This document shows, piece after piece, positions 8,698 through 17,614 of a stretch of 61,601 bases of DNA. The stretch covers positions 1 to 61,601 of the forward strand of contig NZ_PKRO01000018.1 in assembly GCF_002855495.1 (NCBI RefSeq). Direction: 5' to 3'. Made by a program: the position numbers and the translations under genes. Position 1 is the first letter of the stretch. Every line of letters starts with the position of its first letter. The DNA is from Porphyrobacter sp. TH134. GTDB lineage: Bacteria > Pseudomonadota > Alphaproteobacteria > Sphingomonadales > Sphingomonadaceae. The notes below the pieces were generated by a model that ran no database searches, was not told where the DNA came from, and saw only the letters and a program-made list of their open reading frames with translations.

Positions 8698-9861
8698 TCA
8701 CATAGAACGCGCGATCAGCATCTTCATGATCTCGTTCGACCCGCCGTAGATCCGCGCGATGCGCGTATCGCGGTACATGCGGGCGATGGCGTAATCATTG
8801 ATGTAGCCCGCGCCGCCGTGGAACTGGAGGCACTTGTCGACCACTTCGCTTTGCAGTTCGGTCACCCAGTATTTCGCCATGCTGGCGGTCGCAACGTCGA
8901 GCTTCCCTTCAAGCAGCTTGGCGATGCAGTCATTGACGAACACCCGCGCTGCCGTCCCGCGCGCCTTCAAGTCCGCCAGCACGAATTGCGTGTTCTGGAA
9001 GTCCCAGATCGTCTTGCCGAACGCCTTGCGGTTCTTGACGTAATCGACCGTGACATCGAGCGCCTTTTCGATCCCCGAAATGGCGTTCATCGCGATTACC
9101 AGGCGTTCCTGCGGCAGCTCGCCCATCAGCTGGTAGAACCCGCGCCCTTCCACACCGCCCAGCAGATTGTCGGCCGGGATGAAGACGTTGTCGAAGAACA
9201 ATTCGCTGGTGTCCTGTGCATCCAGCCCGATCTTGTCCAGCTTCTTGCCGCGCTGGAACCCTTCGGCGCCGTCGGTTTCAAGCAGCAGCAGCGAGATACC
9301 CTTGGCGCCTTCCGCCGGATCGGTCTTGGCAACGACGATGATGAAATCGGCGAGCTGGCCGTTCGAGATCCAGGTCTTCGAGCCGTTCAGCCGGTAGCCG
9401 TTGCCATCCTTTAGCGCGGTGGTCTTGATCGATTGCAGGTCGCTCCCGGCATCCGGCTCGCTCATTGCGATCGCGCTGACGAGGTCGCCTGCCACCAGAC
9501 GCGGCAGGTATTTCTGCTTCTGCTCCTCGGTGCCGTGGCGGACCAGATAGGGCAGGATAATGGTGTTGTGCAGCGAGGCACCGAAGCCGTCGACGCCGTG
9601 CTTGCCCTGCTGGTCGATCACGACCATGTCATGCCGGAAATCGCCGCCGTGGCCGCCATATTCGGTCGGCACCGAGACGCCGAGCAAGCCCGCTGCGCCC
9701 GCCTCGCGCCAGAATTCACGTTCGACCATCCCGTCCTCGCGCCACTTCTCGACCCGCTTTTGGGGCGCGTGTTGCATGTAGAACTTGCCGACCGCGTCGG
9801 CAAAAATGGCGATTTCTTCTTCTTCCATGAAGGCCGGCTGGGGCACATCGATGACGGGCAT
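8698..9861 (-). CDS. Acyl-CoA dehydrogenase
   Basis: A 387-aa FAD enzyme catalysing the first step of beta-oxidation (acyl-CoA to 2-enoyl-CoA). The FAD/substrate region AIAMSEPDAGSDLQSIKTTA and NGSKTWISNGQLAD are at about 135-175. The C-terminal helical domain ends RIYGGSNEIMKMLIARSM, the usual FAD-binding terminus. Length is normal for the family. The start ATG follows GAGAGAGG. The gene is followed on the same strand, after a repeat, by an enoyl-CoA hydratase, so the two lie head to tail with the thiolase pair divergent. Chain-length specificity cannot be told. Confidence 0.93.
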   Translation of the reverse strand: MPVIDVPQPAFMEEEEIAIFADAVGKFYMQHAPQKRVEKWREDGMVEREFWREAGAAGLLGVSVPTEYGGHGGDFRHDMVVIDQQGKHGVDGFGASLHNTIILPYLVRHGTEEQKQKYLPRLVAGDLVSAIAMSEPDAGSDLQSIKTTALKDGNGYRLNGSKTWISNGQLADFIIVVAKTDPAEGAKGISLLLLETDGAEGFQRGKKLDKIGLDAQDTSELFFDNVFIPADNLLGGVEGRGFYQLMGELPQERLVIAMNAISGIEKALDVTVDYVKNRKAFGKTIWDFQNTQFVLADLKARGTAARVFVNDCIAKLLEGKLDVATASMAKYWVTELQSEVVDKCLQFHGGAGYINDYAIARMYRDTRIARIYGGSNEIMKMLIARSM

Positions 9862-9888
9862 TGTGGATCCTCTCTCTCAAAACAAAGA

Positions 9889-10003
9889 ACCGTTCGTGCC
9901 GAGCTTGTCGAAGCGCCGACTTTTTTCTGCGCCGGCGGCAAAGTGAAGTGCAGCCGTTGATCCTACGGATCAGCTTCGCTTCCGACAGGCTCAGGGCGAA
10001 CGG
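9889..10003. repeat. Intergenic inverted repeat, family B (GAGCTTGTCGAAG type), degenerate copy
   Basis: The left arm AACCGTTCGTGCCGAGCTTG continues TCGAAGCGCCG (9889-9919). The right arm (9977-10003) reads CTTCCGACAGGCTCAGGGCG followed by AACGG, a degraded inverse. It lies between the hydratase and dehydrogenase genes. Confidence 0.75.
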
Positions 10004-10012
10004 AGAATTTTG

Positions 10013-10786
10013 CTACTTGCCCGTCCAGTTGGGCTTGCGCTTTTCGGCAAAGGCGGCTGCGCCTTCGCGGGCATCGTGGCTGACGAAGACCGGGCCGATC
10101 AGCGCGCCCTGCTTGGCGTAGCGCTCATCCATCGCCCAGCCTCGCGATTGCTTCATCACCTGCTTGGACACCTTCACCGCCAAAGGCCCGTTGGCAGCGA
10201 TGCGGGCGGCCAGCGCCTTGGCGGCATCAAGCGCCGGACCATCGGTCACTTCGTTGATGAGGCCGAGGCTGTAGGCGCGGTTCGCATCGATAAAATCGCC
10301 GGTCAGCGCCAGTTCCAGTGCGATGCGTTCGGGGATCTGGTCGGGCAGCATCATCACGCCGCCCGCCGCCGCCACAAGGCCGCGCTTCACTTCGGGGATG
10401 CCGAACTTCGCGCCCGAATGGGCCACCACGAGATCGCAGGCGATCATCAGTTCAAGACCCCCGGCCAGCGCATAGCCTTCGACCGCGGCGATCAGCGGCT
10501 TGGCGGGCGGGGCCTGCACCACGCCGCCGAATCCGCGGCCTTCGACGCTGGGAGATTCGCCGCGCAAAAAGCCCTTGAGGTCCATCCCCGAACAGAAGGT
10601 GCCGCCTGCGCCGGTCAGGATGCCGACGCGCAGATCGTCTTCGGCATCCAGCCGGTCCATCGCGGCTGCGATCGCTTCCGACGCCGCCTTCGTCATGGCG
10701 TTCTTGGCTTCGGGGCGGTTGATGGTGACGATGAGGACACCGTCCTCGACTTCAGTCAGCACTTCGGGGGCGGTGGTGTCGCTCAC
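10013..10786 (-). CDS. Enoyl-CoA hydratase/isomerase family protein (crotonase)
   Basis: A 257-aa crotonase. Visible family features are VLIVTINRPEAKNAM at the N-terminus, the oxyanion-hole segment GGTFCSGMDLKGFLRGE (about 61-77), and AAVEGYALAGGLELMIACDL (about 98-117). The C-terminus FAEKRKPNWTGK is typical of the family. It probably hydrates 2-enoyl-CoA in beta-oxidation with the neighbouring acyl-CoA dehydrogenase. The start is GTG at 10786 behind AGGAGAGAAG. The ordinary C-terminal helix is present, so it is not truncated. Confidence 0.9.
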   Translation of the reverse strand: MSDTTAPEVLTEVEDGVLIVTINRPEAKNAMTKAASEAIAAAMDRLDAEDDLRVGILTGAGGTFCSGMDLKGFLRGESPSVEGRGFGGVVQAPPAKPLIAAVEGYALAGGLELMIACDLVVAHSGAKFGIPEVKRGLVAAAGGVMMLPDQIPERIALELALTGDFIDANRAYSLGLINEVTDGPALDAAKALAARIAANGPLAVKVSKQVMKQSRGWAMDERYAKQGALIGPVFVSHDAREGAAAFAEKRKPNWTGK

Positions 10787-10807
10787 GTCACTTCTCTCCT
10801 GTCAAAA

Positions 10808-10836
10808 TTGTGATTGCATTTTGAAACGCAATTCTT
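10808..10836. promoter_or_regulatory. Candidate operator between divergent beta-oxidation genes
   Basis: GATTGC (10812-10817) and its inverse GCAAT (10828-10832) lie about a turn apart in the short AT-rich space between the hydratase and thiolase genes. The spacing fits a TetR/FadR-like dimer, but the repeat is short. Confidence 0.25.
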
Positions 10837-10905
10837 GTGCGAGTGGTGCAGCCGGTTTACGGAGACGTCAACCGCAATTTCAATATGACGGAAGAGAGGA
10901 TCATC

Positions 10906-12174
10906 ATGGCTGAGGCTTACATCATCGACGCAGTGCGCACCCCGCGCGGGATCGGCAAGCAGGGCAAGGGCGCGCTGGCCGCTGAACATCCGCAGCATCT
11001 GGCAGCAACCGTGCTGAAGGCGATCAAGGATCGCAACGGGCTGGACACTGCGACGGTCGATGATGTGATCTGGTCGGTCAGCACGCAGGACGGAATGCAG
11101 GCGGGCGACATGGGGCGCATGGCAGCGCTCGACGCAGGCTTCGACATTACTTCGTCCGGCACGACGCTTGATCGCTTCTGCGGCGGCGGCATCACCAGCG
11201 TTGCGCTCGCCTCGGCGCAGGTGATGAGCGGGATGGAAGATTGCGTCATCGCCGGGGGCACCGAGATGATGAGCCTCACCGCCGCGATGAGCCAAGAGAA
11301 GATGCGCGCCGGGATCAAGCCGCCGATGATGGGCAGCTATAACGAGCGGCTACAAGCCGTGCACCCGCAGTCGCATCAGGGCATTTGCGGCGATGCGATT
11401 GCCAGCATGGAAGGCTTTACCCGCGAAGAGCTGGACGAGGTCGGCTACCGCTCGCAGCAGCGCGCCGCCGAGGCGATGGCCGCGGGCCGCTTCGCCAAGT
11501 CGGTGGTGCCGGTGGTGGCCGATGATGGCACGGTGCTGCTCGACCATGACGAGTATCCGCGCCCGCAGACCACCCGCGAAGACCTCGCCAAGCTCGAACC
11601 GGCCTTCCCCAAGATCGCCGACGTGCCGCTGGACGCCAATGGCACCACCTTCCGCAAGCTGATCAACCAGAAGTACCCTGATCTGGAGATCCAGCACTTC
11701 CACCATGCGGGCAACAGCTCGGGCGTGGTCGATGGCGCGGCGGCGGTGCTGATCACCTCCAAGGACTATGCGCAGAAGCACGGGCTGAAGCCGCGCGCGC
11801 GCATCGTCGCCACGGCCAACATGGGCGATGATCCGACGCTGATGCTCAACGCGCCGGTCCCTGCGGCGAAGAAGGTGCTGGCGAAGGCCGGGCTGACCAA
11901 GGACGATATCGACCTCTACGAAATCAACGAGGCCTTCGCGGTCGTCGCCGCCAAGTTCGTGCGCGATCTCGAGCTTGATTGGGACAAGGTCAACGTCAAC
12001 GGCGGCTCGATTGCCTTGGGCCACCCCATCGGCGCGACCGGCTCGATTCTGATCGGCACCGTGATCGACGAGCTGGAGCGTCGCGGTGGGCGCTATGGCC
12101 TCGTCACGATGTGCGCGGCGGGCGGCATGGCGCCTGCGATCATCGTCGAGCGGGTGGACGGCTTTGTCGACTAA
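10906..12174 (+). CDS. Acetyl-CoA C-acyltransferase (thiolase)
   Basis: A 422-aa thiolase that cleaves 3-ketoacyl-CoA (or condenses acetyl-CoA). The nucleophile is Cys92 in [10 protein letters not shown]; the catalytic His is in GHPIGATGS and the second Cys in [10 protein letters not shown] near the C-terminus. Length is typical. The ATG at 10906 follows GAAGAGAGG and begins the conserved [12 protein letters not shown]. It is followed immediately (1 nt) by a second thiolase-fold gene, indicating one operon, and is divergent from the hydratase and dehydrogenase genes. Confidence 0.94.
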   Translation: MAEAYIIDAVRTPRGIGKQGKGALAAEHPQHLAATVLKAIKDRNGLDTATVDDVIWSVSTQDGMQAGDMGRMAALDAGFDITSSGTTLDRFCGGGITSVALASAQVMSGMEDCVIAGGTEMMSLTAAMSQEKMRAGIKPPMMGSYNERLQAVHPQSHQGICGDAIASMEGFTREELDEVGYRSQQRAAEAMAAGRFAKSVVPVVADDGTVLLDHDEYPRPQTTREDLAKLEPAFPKIADVPLDANGTTFRKLINQKYPDLEIQHFHHAGNSSGVVDGAAAVLITSKDYAQKHGLKPRARIVATANMGDDPTLMLNAPVPAAKKVLAKAGLTKDDIDLYEINEAFAVVAAKFVRDLELDWDKVNVNGGSIALGHPIGATGSILIGTVIDELERRGGRYGLVTMCAAGGMAPAIIVERVDGFVD

Positions 12175-12175
12175 C

Positions 12176-13702
12176 GTGCCAGATAACACCCCGGTCATCA
12201 TCGGGGTGGGCCAATATTCGGAAAGGGTGGGCGAGCCGGGCTACGAAGCCCTCTCCTATATGGACCTCGCGGGCCGCGCGCTTGCGGGGGCGATTGCCGA
12301 TAGCGGAGCGAGTGGGTCGGTGGCGGATGCCATCGACACCCTCGCTGCGATCCGCGCCTTTGAAATGTCGCGCCCGGATCGCAAGCCGCCTTTCGGCGCA
12401 GCGGACAATGTGCCTCGCGCGATTGCCAAGCGGGCGGGGGCGAACCCTGCGCGGGCGATTCTGACCACGACGGGCGGGCAGACCAACCAGCAATTGGTGG
12501 GCGAATTCGCCACTGCCATCGCGGCGGGAACAAGCCAGTGTGCGGTGATCGTCGGCAGCGAGGTGATCTCGACCGTGCTCGCGCTGTCGGCCAAGGGCGA
12601 AATCCCCGACTGGTCTGAAGCCATCGGCGGCGACTTCGAGGATCAGGGCTTCGGCGTCGACGAACTGATGGAGCCCGTCCTATTCATGCACGGCGCAAGC
12701 GGGGCGATCCCGCTTTATGCGCTGGCCGAGAACGCGCGGCGGCATAAGCTCGGGATGGGGCTGGAGGAATACCGGCTCGAAATCGGCAAGCTGTTTGCGC
12801 CTTTCACCAAGGTCGCGGCGGCGAACCCTCACTCGGCGGCTCCGGTGGAGCGCAGCGCCGAGGAACTCGCCACCGTCACCGACCGCAACCGCATCGTTGC
12901 CGAACCCTATCCGCGCATGACGGTGGCCCGCGATCAGGTGAATCAGGCGGCGGCGATCATCGTCGCCAGCGCTGGTCTCGCCCGCGCCTTGGGCGTGCCA
13001 GAGGACAAGTGGGTGCACATCCACGCCGTCACCGCCGCGACCGAGCTGAAGCTCTCGCAGCGGCCTGACCTCGCGGGTAACCCCGCCTCGCTCGCCAGCG
13101 TCGATGCGGCGCTGGCGCGGGCGGGGAAGTCGATCAGCGACATGCGCTACATCGACTTCTATTCGTGCTTTGCGATCCCCGTCTTCAACCAGTGCGACCA
13201 CTTCGGACTGTCAGTCGACGACCCGCGCGGGCTGACGCTGACGGGCGGCCTGCCGTTCTTCGGCGGGGCGGGGAACAACTACTCGGCCCACGCCATCGCC
13301 GAGGCCGTACAGCGGGTGCGCGGCGACCGGGGCTCCTACGCTTTGGTGGGCGCGAATGGAGGGTGGATGAGCAAATACGCCACCGGCGTATACTCCACCG
13401 CGCCCGCCGACTGGTCCGCGAACGACCGCTTCGCCGTGCTCCGCAAGGCGACCGACAAGGTGCCGGTTGCGAAAGGCCCGGTCGATGCCGCAACGGTCGA
13501 GACCTACACCATTAACCGTGGCCCCAAGGGCGCCGAGGCGATCTTCATCGGCCGCTCCGACGCAGGCGATCGGGTGGTGGGCAATGCCGATCTGACTGAC
13601 CCTGCCACGGCGGCGGCTTTCGAGGGTGGCGAGCCTTTCGGCGCACGATTGACCCTGGAGCAGGACGAACGCGGGCGCACGGTGGGGCGGGTCATAACCT
13701 AA
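12176..13702 (+). CDS. Thiolase-like protein, type 1, with extra C-terminal domain
   Basis: About 508 aa. The thiolase fold starts at VIIGVGQYSERVG and continues to GGLPFFGGAGNNYSAHAIAE (about 360-380), where classical thiolases carry the GHPIGA His. The nucleophile loop reads RAILTTTGGQTNQQ, so the catalytic Cys is missing. The last 100 or so residues (from about 405) form an additional domain with IFIGRSDAGDRVVGN, as in mycobacterial thiolase-like protein type 1. It is therefore probably not a true thiolase. The start is the GTG at 12176, one base after the thiolase stop; a TTG at 12164 is possible. Often annotated as acetyl-CoA acetyltransferase. Confidence 0.85.
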   Translation: MPDNTPVIIGVGQYSERVGEPGYEALSYMDLAGRALAGAIADSGASGSVADAIDTLAAIRAFEMSRPDRKPPFGAADNVPRAIAKRAGANPARAILTTTGGQTNQQLVGEFATAIAAGTSQCAVIVGSEVISTVLALSAKGEIPDWSEAIGGDFEDQGFGVDELMEPVLFMHGASGAIPLYALAENARRHKLGMGLEEYRLEIGKLFAPFTKVAAANPHSAAPVERSAEELATVTDRNRIVAEPYPRMTVARDQVNQAAAIIVASAGLARALGVPEDKWVHIHAVTAATELKLSQRPDLAGNPASLASVDAALARAGKSISDMRYIDFYSCFAIPVFNQCDHFGLSVDDPRGLTLTGGLPFFGGAGNNYSAHAIAEAVQRVRGDRGSYALVGANGGWMSKYATGVYSTAPADWSANDRFAVLRKATDKVPVAKGPVDAATVETYTINRGPKGAEAIFIGRSDAGDRVVGNADLTDPATAAAFEGGEPFGARLTLEQDERGRTVGRVIT

Positions 13703-13796
13703 CCCGTTCGCCCTGAGCCTGTCGAAGGGCCGTACTTCACTTCATCTGTCAGCCAAAGAAGAAGTGCGGGGCTTCGACAAGCTCAGCCCGAACGGG
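13701..13796. repeat. Intergenic inverted repeat, family B
   Basis: The left arm (13701-13732) starts AACCCGTTCGCCCTGAGCCT and the right arm (13767-13796) starts CGGGGCTTCGACAAGCTCAG and ends CCCGAACGGG. The left arm overlaps the last bases of the thiolase-like stop codon. Confidence 0.88.
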
Positions 13797-13848
13797 ATTG
13801 GGGAACAGTTCGATTGCCTCTGCCTTGCGCGAATCGTCCCTTTAGGGT

Positions 13849-13872
13849 AGATGGTTTCAATTGAAACTATCT
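13849..13872. promoter_or_regulatory. Palindromic operator upstream of hpd
   Basis: The core GTTTCAATTGAAAC (13854-13867) is a perfect 14-bp palindrome. It is extended by AGAT on the left (13849-13852) and ATCT on the right (13869-13872), giving a 24-bp near-perfect palindrome that ends 20 bp before the hpd start codon. A dimeric repressor (for example MarR- or IclR-like) is a likely binder. No such gene is in the window. Confidence 0.7.
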
Positions 13873-13892
13873 CGCCAGCGGGGATTGCAGAC

Positions 13893-15008
13893 ATGAACGC
13901 GCCCACCCAAGACCTGTTCGATAACCCCGCCGGGCTCGACGGGTTTGAATTCGTCGAATTCTGCGCGCCGGAAAAGGGCGTGCTTGAGCCGGTGTTTGAA
14001 GCGATGGGCTTTACCCGTATCGCGCAGCATCGGTCCAAGGACGTGCACCTGTGGCGGCAGGGCGGCATCAATCTCATCGCCAATTACGAACCGCGCAGCG
14101 CTGCATGGTATTTCGCGCGCGAGCATGGCCCGTCTGCCTGCGGCATGGCTTTCCGCGTGCGCGATGCGGCCAAGGCCTATGACCACCTGATCGCCAAGGG
14201 CGCGGAGCCGGTCGCGGTGCAGACCGGCGTGATGGAACTGCGCATCCCCGCGATCCGCGGTATCGGCGGGGCGATCCTCTATCTGGTCGATCGTTATGAT
14301 GGCGCGAGCGGCGGTAATGGCCTCACCATCTACGACATCGATTTCGAATATCTGCCCGGCGTGGACAAGCACCCCGTTGGCGCGGGCTTCCACACGATCG
14401 ATCACCTGACCCACAACGTCTACACCGGGCGGATGAAGTACTGGGCCGATTACTACGAGACCCTGTTCAACTTCCGAGAGATCCGCTTCTTCGACATCAA
14501 GGGCGAATATACCGGCCTCACCTCGCAGGCGCTGACCGCGCCCGACGGCAAGATCCGCATTCCGCTCAATGAAGAAGGTGAAGGCGGCAAGGGCCAGATC
14601 GACGAGTTCCTGAAGGCGTTCAACGGCGAGGGCATCCAGCATATCGCACTGATCTGCGACGATCTGCTGGCCTGCTGGGACCGTCTCCAGAAACTCGGCG
14701 TCCCCTTCATGACCGCGCCGCCTGCGACCTATTATGCGATGCTTGACGAACGCCTGCCGGGCCACGGTGAGGATGTAGAGGCATTGAAGATGCGCGGCAT
14801 CCTGCTCGACGGGGCCACGGAAGGGGGCCAGCCTCGCCTGCTGCTGCAAATCTTCGCGCAGGCGCAAGTCGGGCCGGTGTTTTTCGAGTTCATCCAGCGC
14901 AAGGGCGACGAAGGCTTCGGCGAGGGCAACTTCAAGGCCCTGTTCGAAAGCCTCGAACGCGACCAGATCATCCGCGGTGTGCTCAACGTCGAGGAACTGG
15001 CGGAGTAA
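13893..15008 (+). CDS. hpd: 4-hydroxyphenylpyruvate dioxygenase
   Basis: A 371-aa non-haem iron dioxygenase converting 4-hydroxyphenylpyruvate to homogentisate in tyrosine breakdown. There are two vicinal-oxygen-chelate halves. The iron ligands appear to be His171 in DHLTHNVY, His250 in GIQHIAL, and a Glu in [18 protein letters not shown] (about residue 332). The ATG at 13893 is chosen because the ORF extension upstream runs through the palindromic operator. An inverted-repeat element (15017-15107) separates it from a downstream VOC gene on the same strand. No homogentisate dioxygenase gene is in the window. Confidence 0.96.
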   Translation: MNAPTQDLFDNPAGLDGFEFVEFCAPEKGVLEPVFEAMGFTRIAQHRSKDVHLWRQGGINLIANYEPRSAAWYFAREHGPSACGMAFRVRDAAKAYDHLIAKGAEPVAVQTGVMELRIPAIRGIGGAILYLVDRYDGASGGNGLTIYDIDFEYLPGVDKHPVGAGFHTIDHLTHNVYTGRMKYWADYYETLFNFREIRFFDIKGEYTGLTSQALTAPDGKIRIPLNEEGEGGKGQIDEFLKAFNGEGIQHIALICDDLLACWDRLQKLGVPFMTAPPATYYAMLDERLPGHGEDVEALKMRGILLDGATEGGQPRLLLQIFAQAQVGPVFFEFIQRKGDEGFGEGNFKALFESLERDQIIRGVLNVEELAE

Positions 15009-15016
15009 ACCTTTCT

Positions 15017-15107
15017 CGTCACCCTGAACTTGTTTCAGGGTCCATCCCTCGGCATCGAGCAGGGCTCACGGCGGCGCGATGGATGCTGAAACAAGTTCAG
15101 CATGACG
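15017..15107. repeat. Paired palindromic repeat, family A, without internal gene
   Basis: The left arm (15017-15046) is CGTCACCCTGAACTTGTTTC continuing AGGGTCCATC; the right arm (15078-15107) is the inverse form, GATGGATGCTGAAACAAGTT continuing CAGCATGACG. Each arm has its own 8-bp hairpin stem (ACCCTGAA/TTCAGGGT and ATGCTGAA/TTCAGCAT, loop CTTGT). It matches the ends of the GIY-YIG unit at 32351-32753 but has only 31 nt between arms. Confidence 0.9.
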
Positions 15108-15127
15108 AATATTTGGAGTGAAGGACC

Positions 15128-15691
15128 ATGACCCACCCTGTTAACCTCGCCGGCATCCACCACGCCGCCTACCGCTGCAAGGATGCCAAGGAGACGGTGG
15201 AATGGTACGCCCGCGTGCTGGGCATGACCTACACCACCGCCTTTGCCGAGGATCACGTGCCATCCACGGGCGAATATGATCCTTACATGCACATCTTCCT
15301 CGATGCGGGGAACGGCAACATCCTCGCCTTCTTCGAACTACCGAACCAGCCGGCGATGGGCAAGGACCCGAACACGCCGGCATGGGTGCAGCATCTGGCG
15401 CTGAAGGTACCTTCGGAGGAAGCGCTGCTGGCGGCCAAGGCGCATATCGAGGCGCAGGGCATCGATGTGCTCGGCCCGACGCATCATGGCATCTTCAAGT
15501 CGATCTACTTCTTCGATCCCAACGGGCACCGGGTGGAACTGGCCGCCGATATCGGCACGGCCGAGCAATATGCCGAACTTGCCCGCGTCGCGCCTGTCAT
15601 GCTGGAGGAGTGGTCGCAGACCAAACAGGCCCCGCGCCATGCCGATTGGCTGCATGAATTGGCCCGGGCGGAGCACGCGGCCAAGGCGTAA
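15128..15691 (+). CDS. VOC family (glyoxalase/dioxygenase fold) protein
   Basis: A 187-aa single VOC protein. It opens with GIHHAAYRCKDAKETVEWYARVLGM, continues to WVQHLALKVPSEEALLAAK (about 81-99) and YFFDPNGHRVELAADIG (about 132-148). The HH/H pattern and the Glu in VELA look like a metal site of the VOC superfamily. The start follows GGAGTGAAGG. Its position after hpd and the same strand suggest a role in tyrosine/homogentisate or another aromatic pathway, but the substrate is not evident. Confidence 0.8.
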   Translation: MTHPVNLAGIHHAAYRCKDAKETVEWYARVLGMTYTTAFAEDHVPSTGEYDPYMHIFLDAGNGNILAFFELPNQPAMGKDPNTPAWVQHLALKVPSEEALLAAKAHIEAQGIDVLGPTHHGIFKSIYFFDPNGHRVELAADIGTAEQYAELARVAPVMLEEWSQTKQAPRHADWLHELARAEHAAKA

Positions 15692-15724
15692 GCAGCGCTT
15701 TTGCCCGCGCTTATTGCTGCGCCG

Positions 15725-16756
15725 CTACTCGGGCGCGGGGCCGCAGCTCAAGCGGATTTCGCTCAGAGCAAGGTCATAGGTGATGCGCGAACATTGCGCG
15801 ATCTGATCGCGGCCGATCCGGGTCAGCAGATCGGGTTTGCCGCGGCCCTTGCGCGCACTGACCAGGATCTGGTCCTTGTCGAAACGCGGATCGTTTGCGC
15901 CGATTTCGCCCACGCGCTTGGGATCGCCGTAATCCTCGACCCGCACCGCAAAGCGCTCCACCGCCAGATCGCCAAGCATGATCGGGGCGGCGATGCGCAT
16001 CATCCGGGTTGGGCGTTCGACGGCAAAATCCAGCTCGGCCATCCCGTCGGTATCGGGTTCGAACCCGCCATCCTGATGGGTGGCAATGAAATTGGCGGTG
16101 GGCGCTGTGATCAGGTTTTCGGCCCGTTCGGGCACGAAAATCATCATCAACCGCTTTTTGCCGACGGTCACCTCGGTGCCAAGGCGGGTGTTGCCCGTGC
16201 CCCCGGCCCGCATCAAGGGGAAGCGCTGAACGCTCTCGCCCAAAACCGGCGGAGCAAGGGCAATCGTCACGCGCGCATAGGGCAGGTGATGGATGCCAAT
16301 CACCCCATCGGCAGTGGCCGATGCGGTGCGGTTGGCCCAAGCGAGCGGCACTGACACCGGACCTTGGCCAAAATCTGCGAGCACCGGAGCGCCCTGTCCG
16401 GTTACCGAAACCGGGCCAAAGCGCCACTCGCGCCGGAATTGCGGGACCAGTCGCAGGCGTTCAGCCACACCGGGGTTGATGACCGGCGGTCCGAACGCCT
16501 CCGCGCTCACTTCCAGTTGCAACGGCACGCCGTTGATCGTGATAGCGATCAAAGAGCCGCTTTCGATCAGCAATTCTTCAGGCCACGGCGCCGGTGTGAC
16601 AGGCGGGTCGGCCTGCTGGGCCGCGGCGTCGGCGGGTGCGACAATCCCGCCAAGCATCGCGGTCACACTGAAATGACACGCCGCCATTACCGCCACCGGC
16701 AAAAGCCGATACCGAGGGTTCAAATCCGAACCAGATTCGGAAGCGCATGTTCGCAT
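15725..16756 (-). CDS. Secreted retropepsin-like protein without visible catalytic Asp
   Basis: About 343 aa with an N-terminal export segment (ACHFSVTAMLGGIVAPADAAAQ). Two halves look like aspartic-protease lobes: AITINGVPLQLEVSAEAFGPPVI and, later, LGTEVTVGKKRLMMIFVPE plus AAPIMLGDLAVERFAVRVEDY. In the first lobe the usual D-T/S-G is replaced by VSAEAFG, so it may not be a protease. The start is uncertain: ATG at 16756 or 16687 (the latter puts the signal peptide first). It is convergent with the VOC gene. Function is unknown. Confidence 0.55.
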   Translation of the reverse strand: MRTCASESGSDLNPRYRLLPVAVMAACHFSVTAMLGGIVAPADAAAQQADPPVTPAPWPEELLIESGSLIAITINGVPLQLEVSAEAFGPPVINPGVAERLRLVPQFRREWRFGPVSVTGQGAPVLADFGQGPVSVPLAWANRTASATADGVIGIHHLPYARVTIALAPPVLGESVQRFPLMRAGGTGNTRLGTEVTVGKKRLMMIFVPERAENLITAPTANFIATHQDGGFEPDTDGMAELDFAVERPTRMMRIAAPIMLGDLAVERFAVRVEDYGDPKRVGEIGANDPRFDKDQILVSARKGRGKPDLLTRIGRDQIAQCSRITYDLALSEIRLSCGPAPE

Positions 16757-16813
16757 GGCTTGTTGCGCCCTTCGGTTGTTCCCGCCGCGTCCACCCGAAG
16801 CGCCGGGCCAAAG

Positions 16814-17137
16814 CTATTTGCTGCGCCGCTGCTTGCGCCGTTCGTATTGCTTTTGGCGGATCAGTTCGGCGACTTCCACCACTTCGCCGCGTGAAAGCAT
16901 CCACCAGATCGCGCACACAGTCCAGGCGATCAGCCCGGCGCAAAACAGCACAAGCCCATGAACAAACTCCGGCTGGTCCCCATAGGTTTCGGCATGCATG
17001 ACAAACCATCCGACCAGGCCGGCGAGAAGCACCAACCATCCGCCCAATTGTGCCCAACCTTTCGCTCCGCGCGGAACGATGGTGAAGCTACCGGGGCCCC
17101 GTCGGTAGACGACGAAGGGCTTGTCAGAGTTGCGCAT
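16814..17137 (-). CDS. Small two-transmembrane protein, copy 2 of a tandem pair
   Basis: A 107-aa protein beginning MRNSDKPFVVYRRGPGSFTI, then PRGAKGWAQLGGW, two hydrophobic helices (about 31-48 and 62-80), and a basic C-terminus (QKQYERRKQRRSK). It resembles its upstream neighbour (17297-17614), which begins MREQDKPFVMVRRGPWNFTI, through the whole length, so the two are a duplication. The ATG follows GGAGAGG. It lies at the end of the SPFH operon. Function is unknown. Confidence 0.8.
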   Translation of the reverse strand: MRNSDKPFVVYRRGPGSFTIVPRGAKGWAQLGGWLVLLAGLVGWFVMHAETYGDQPEFVHGLVLFCAGLIAWTVCAIWWMLSRGEVVEVAELIRQKQYERRKQRRSK

Positions 17138-17296
17138 GATCCTCTCCTGCGGCCCGCACCAACATTTTTTGCGGGTCCACGATGGCGTGAAAGTAACACG
17201 GTTGTTGTTGTAAGCGCCCGTTGGACTGAGCGGTCAATATAAAATCTTTTTGTGAAAATACAGCGCTATCTTTGCCCTTATCCGCAATCGGAACGG

Positions 17297-17614
17297 TTAC
17301 CGTCGCTGCTTGCGATCATGTGCGCGCTTCTGCCGGAGCAGGGCCTCGACATCAATCACCTCGGCCCGCGCTTTCATCCAGCGGATGCTGGCAAAACTCC
17401 ACACCAGCACCGCGGCCAGATAGGCCGCCAGCGCGGCCCAGAATTCCGGGCGGCCTTCAAGGCTCTCGGCCACGATGGCGAAGGCAACCGTCGGCACCGC
17501 GAAGACCACCATCCACGCCGCAAATTGGGCCCATCCGGCCTTGCCCCGCGGCATGATGGTGAAGTTCCACGGCCCGCGCCGCACCATCACGAACGGCTTG
17601 TCTTGTTCACGCAT
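17297..17614 (-). CDS. Small two-transmembrane protein, copy 1 of a tandem pair
   Basis: A 105-aa membrane protein, paralogous to 16814-17137. It shares DKPFV, RRGP, FTI, PRG and GWAQ at the N-terminus, a two-helix middle, and a VEALLRQKRAHDRKQRR tail. The start at 17614 follows AGGGGA and overlaps the end of the ribbon-helix-helix gene by 8 nt, which implies translational coupling. Its operon partners are an SPFH membrane protein and an Arc-like regulator. A role in a membrane-associated complex with SPFH is a guess from context. Confidence 0.8.
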   Translation of the reverse strand: MREQDKPFVMVRRGPWNFTIMPRGKAGWAQFAAWMVVFAVPTVAFAIVAESLEGRPEFWAALAAYLAAVLVWSFASIRWMKARAEVIDVEALLRQKRAHDRKQRR

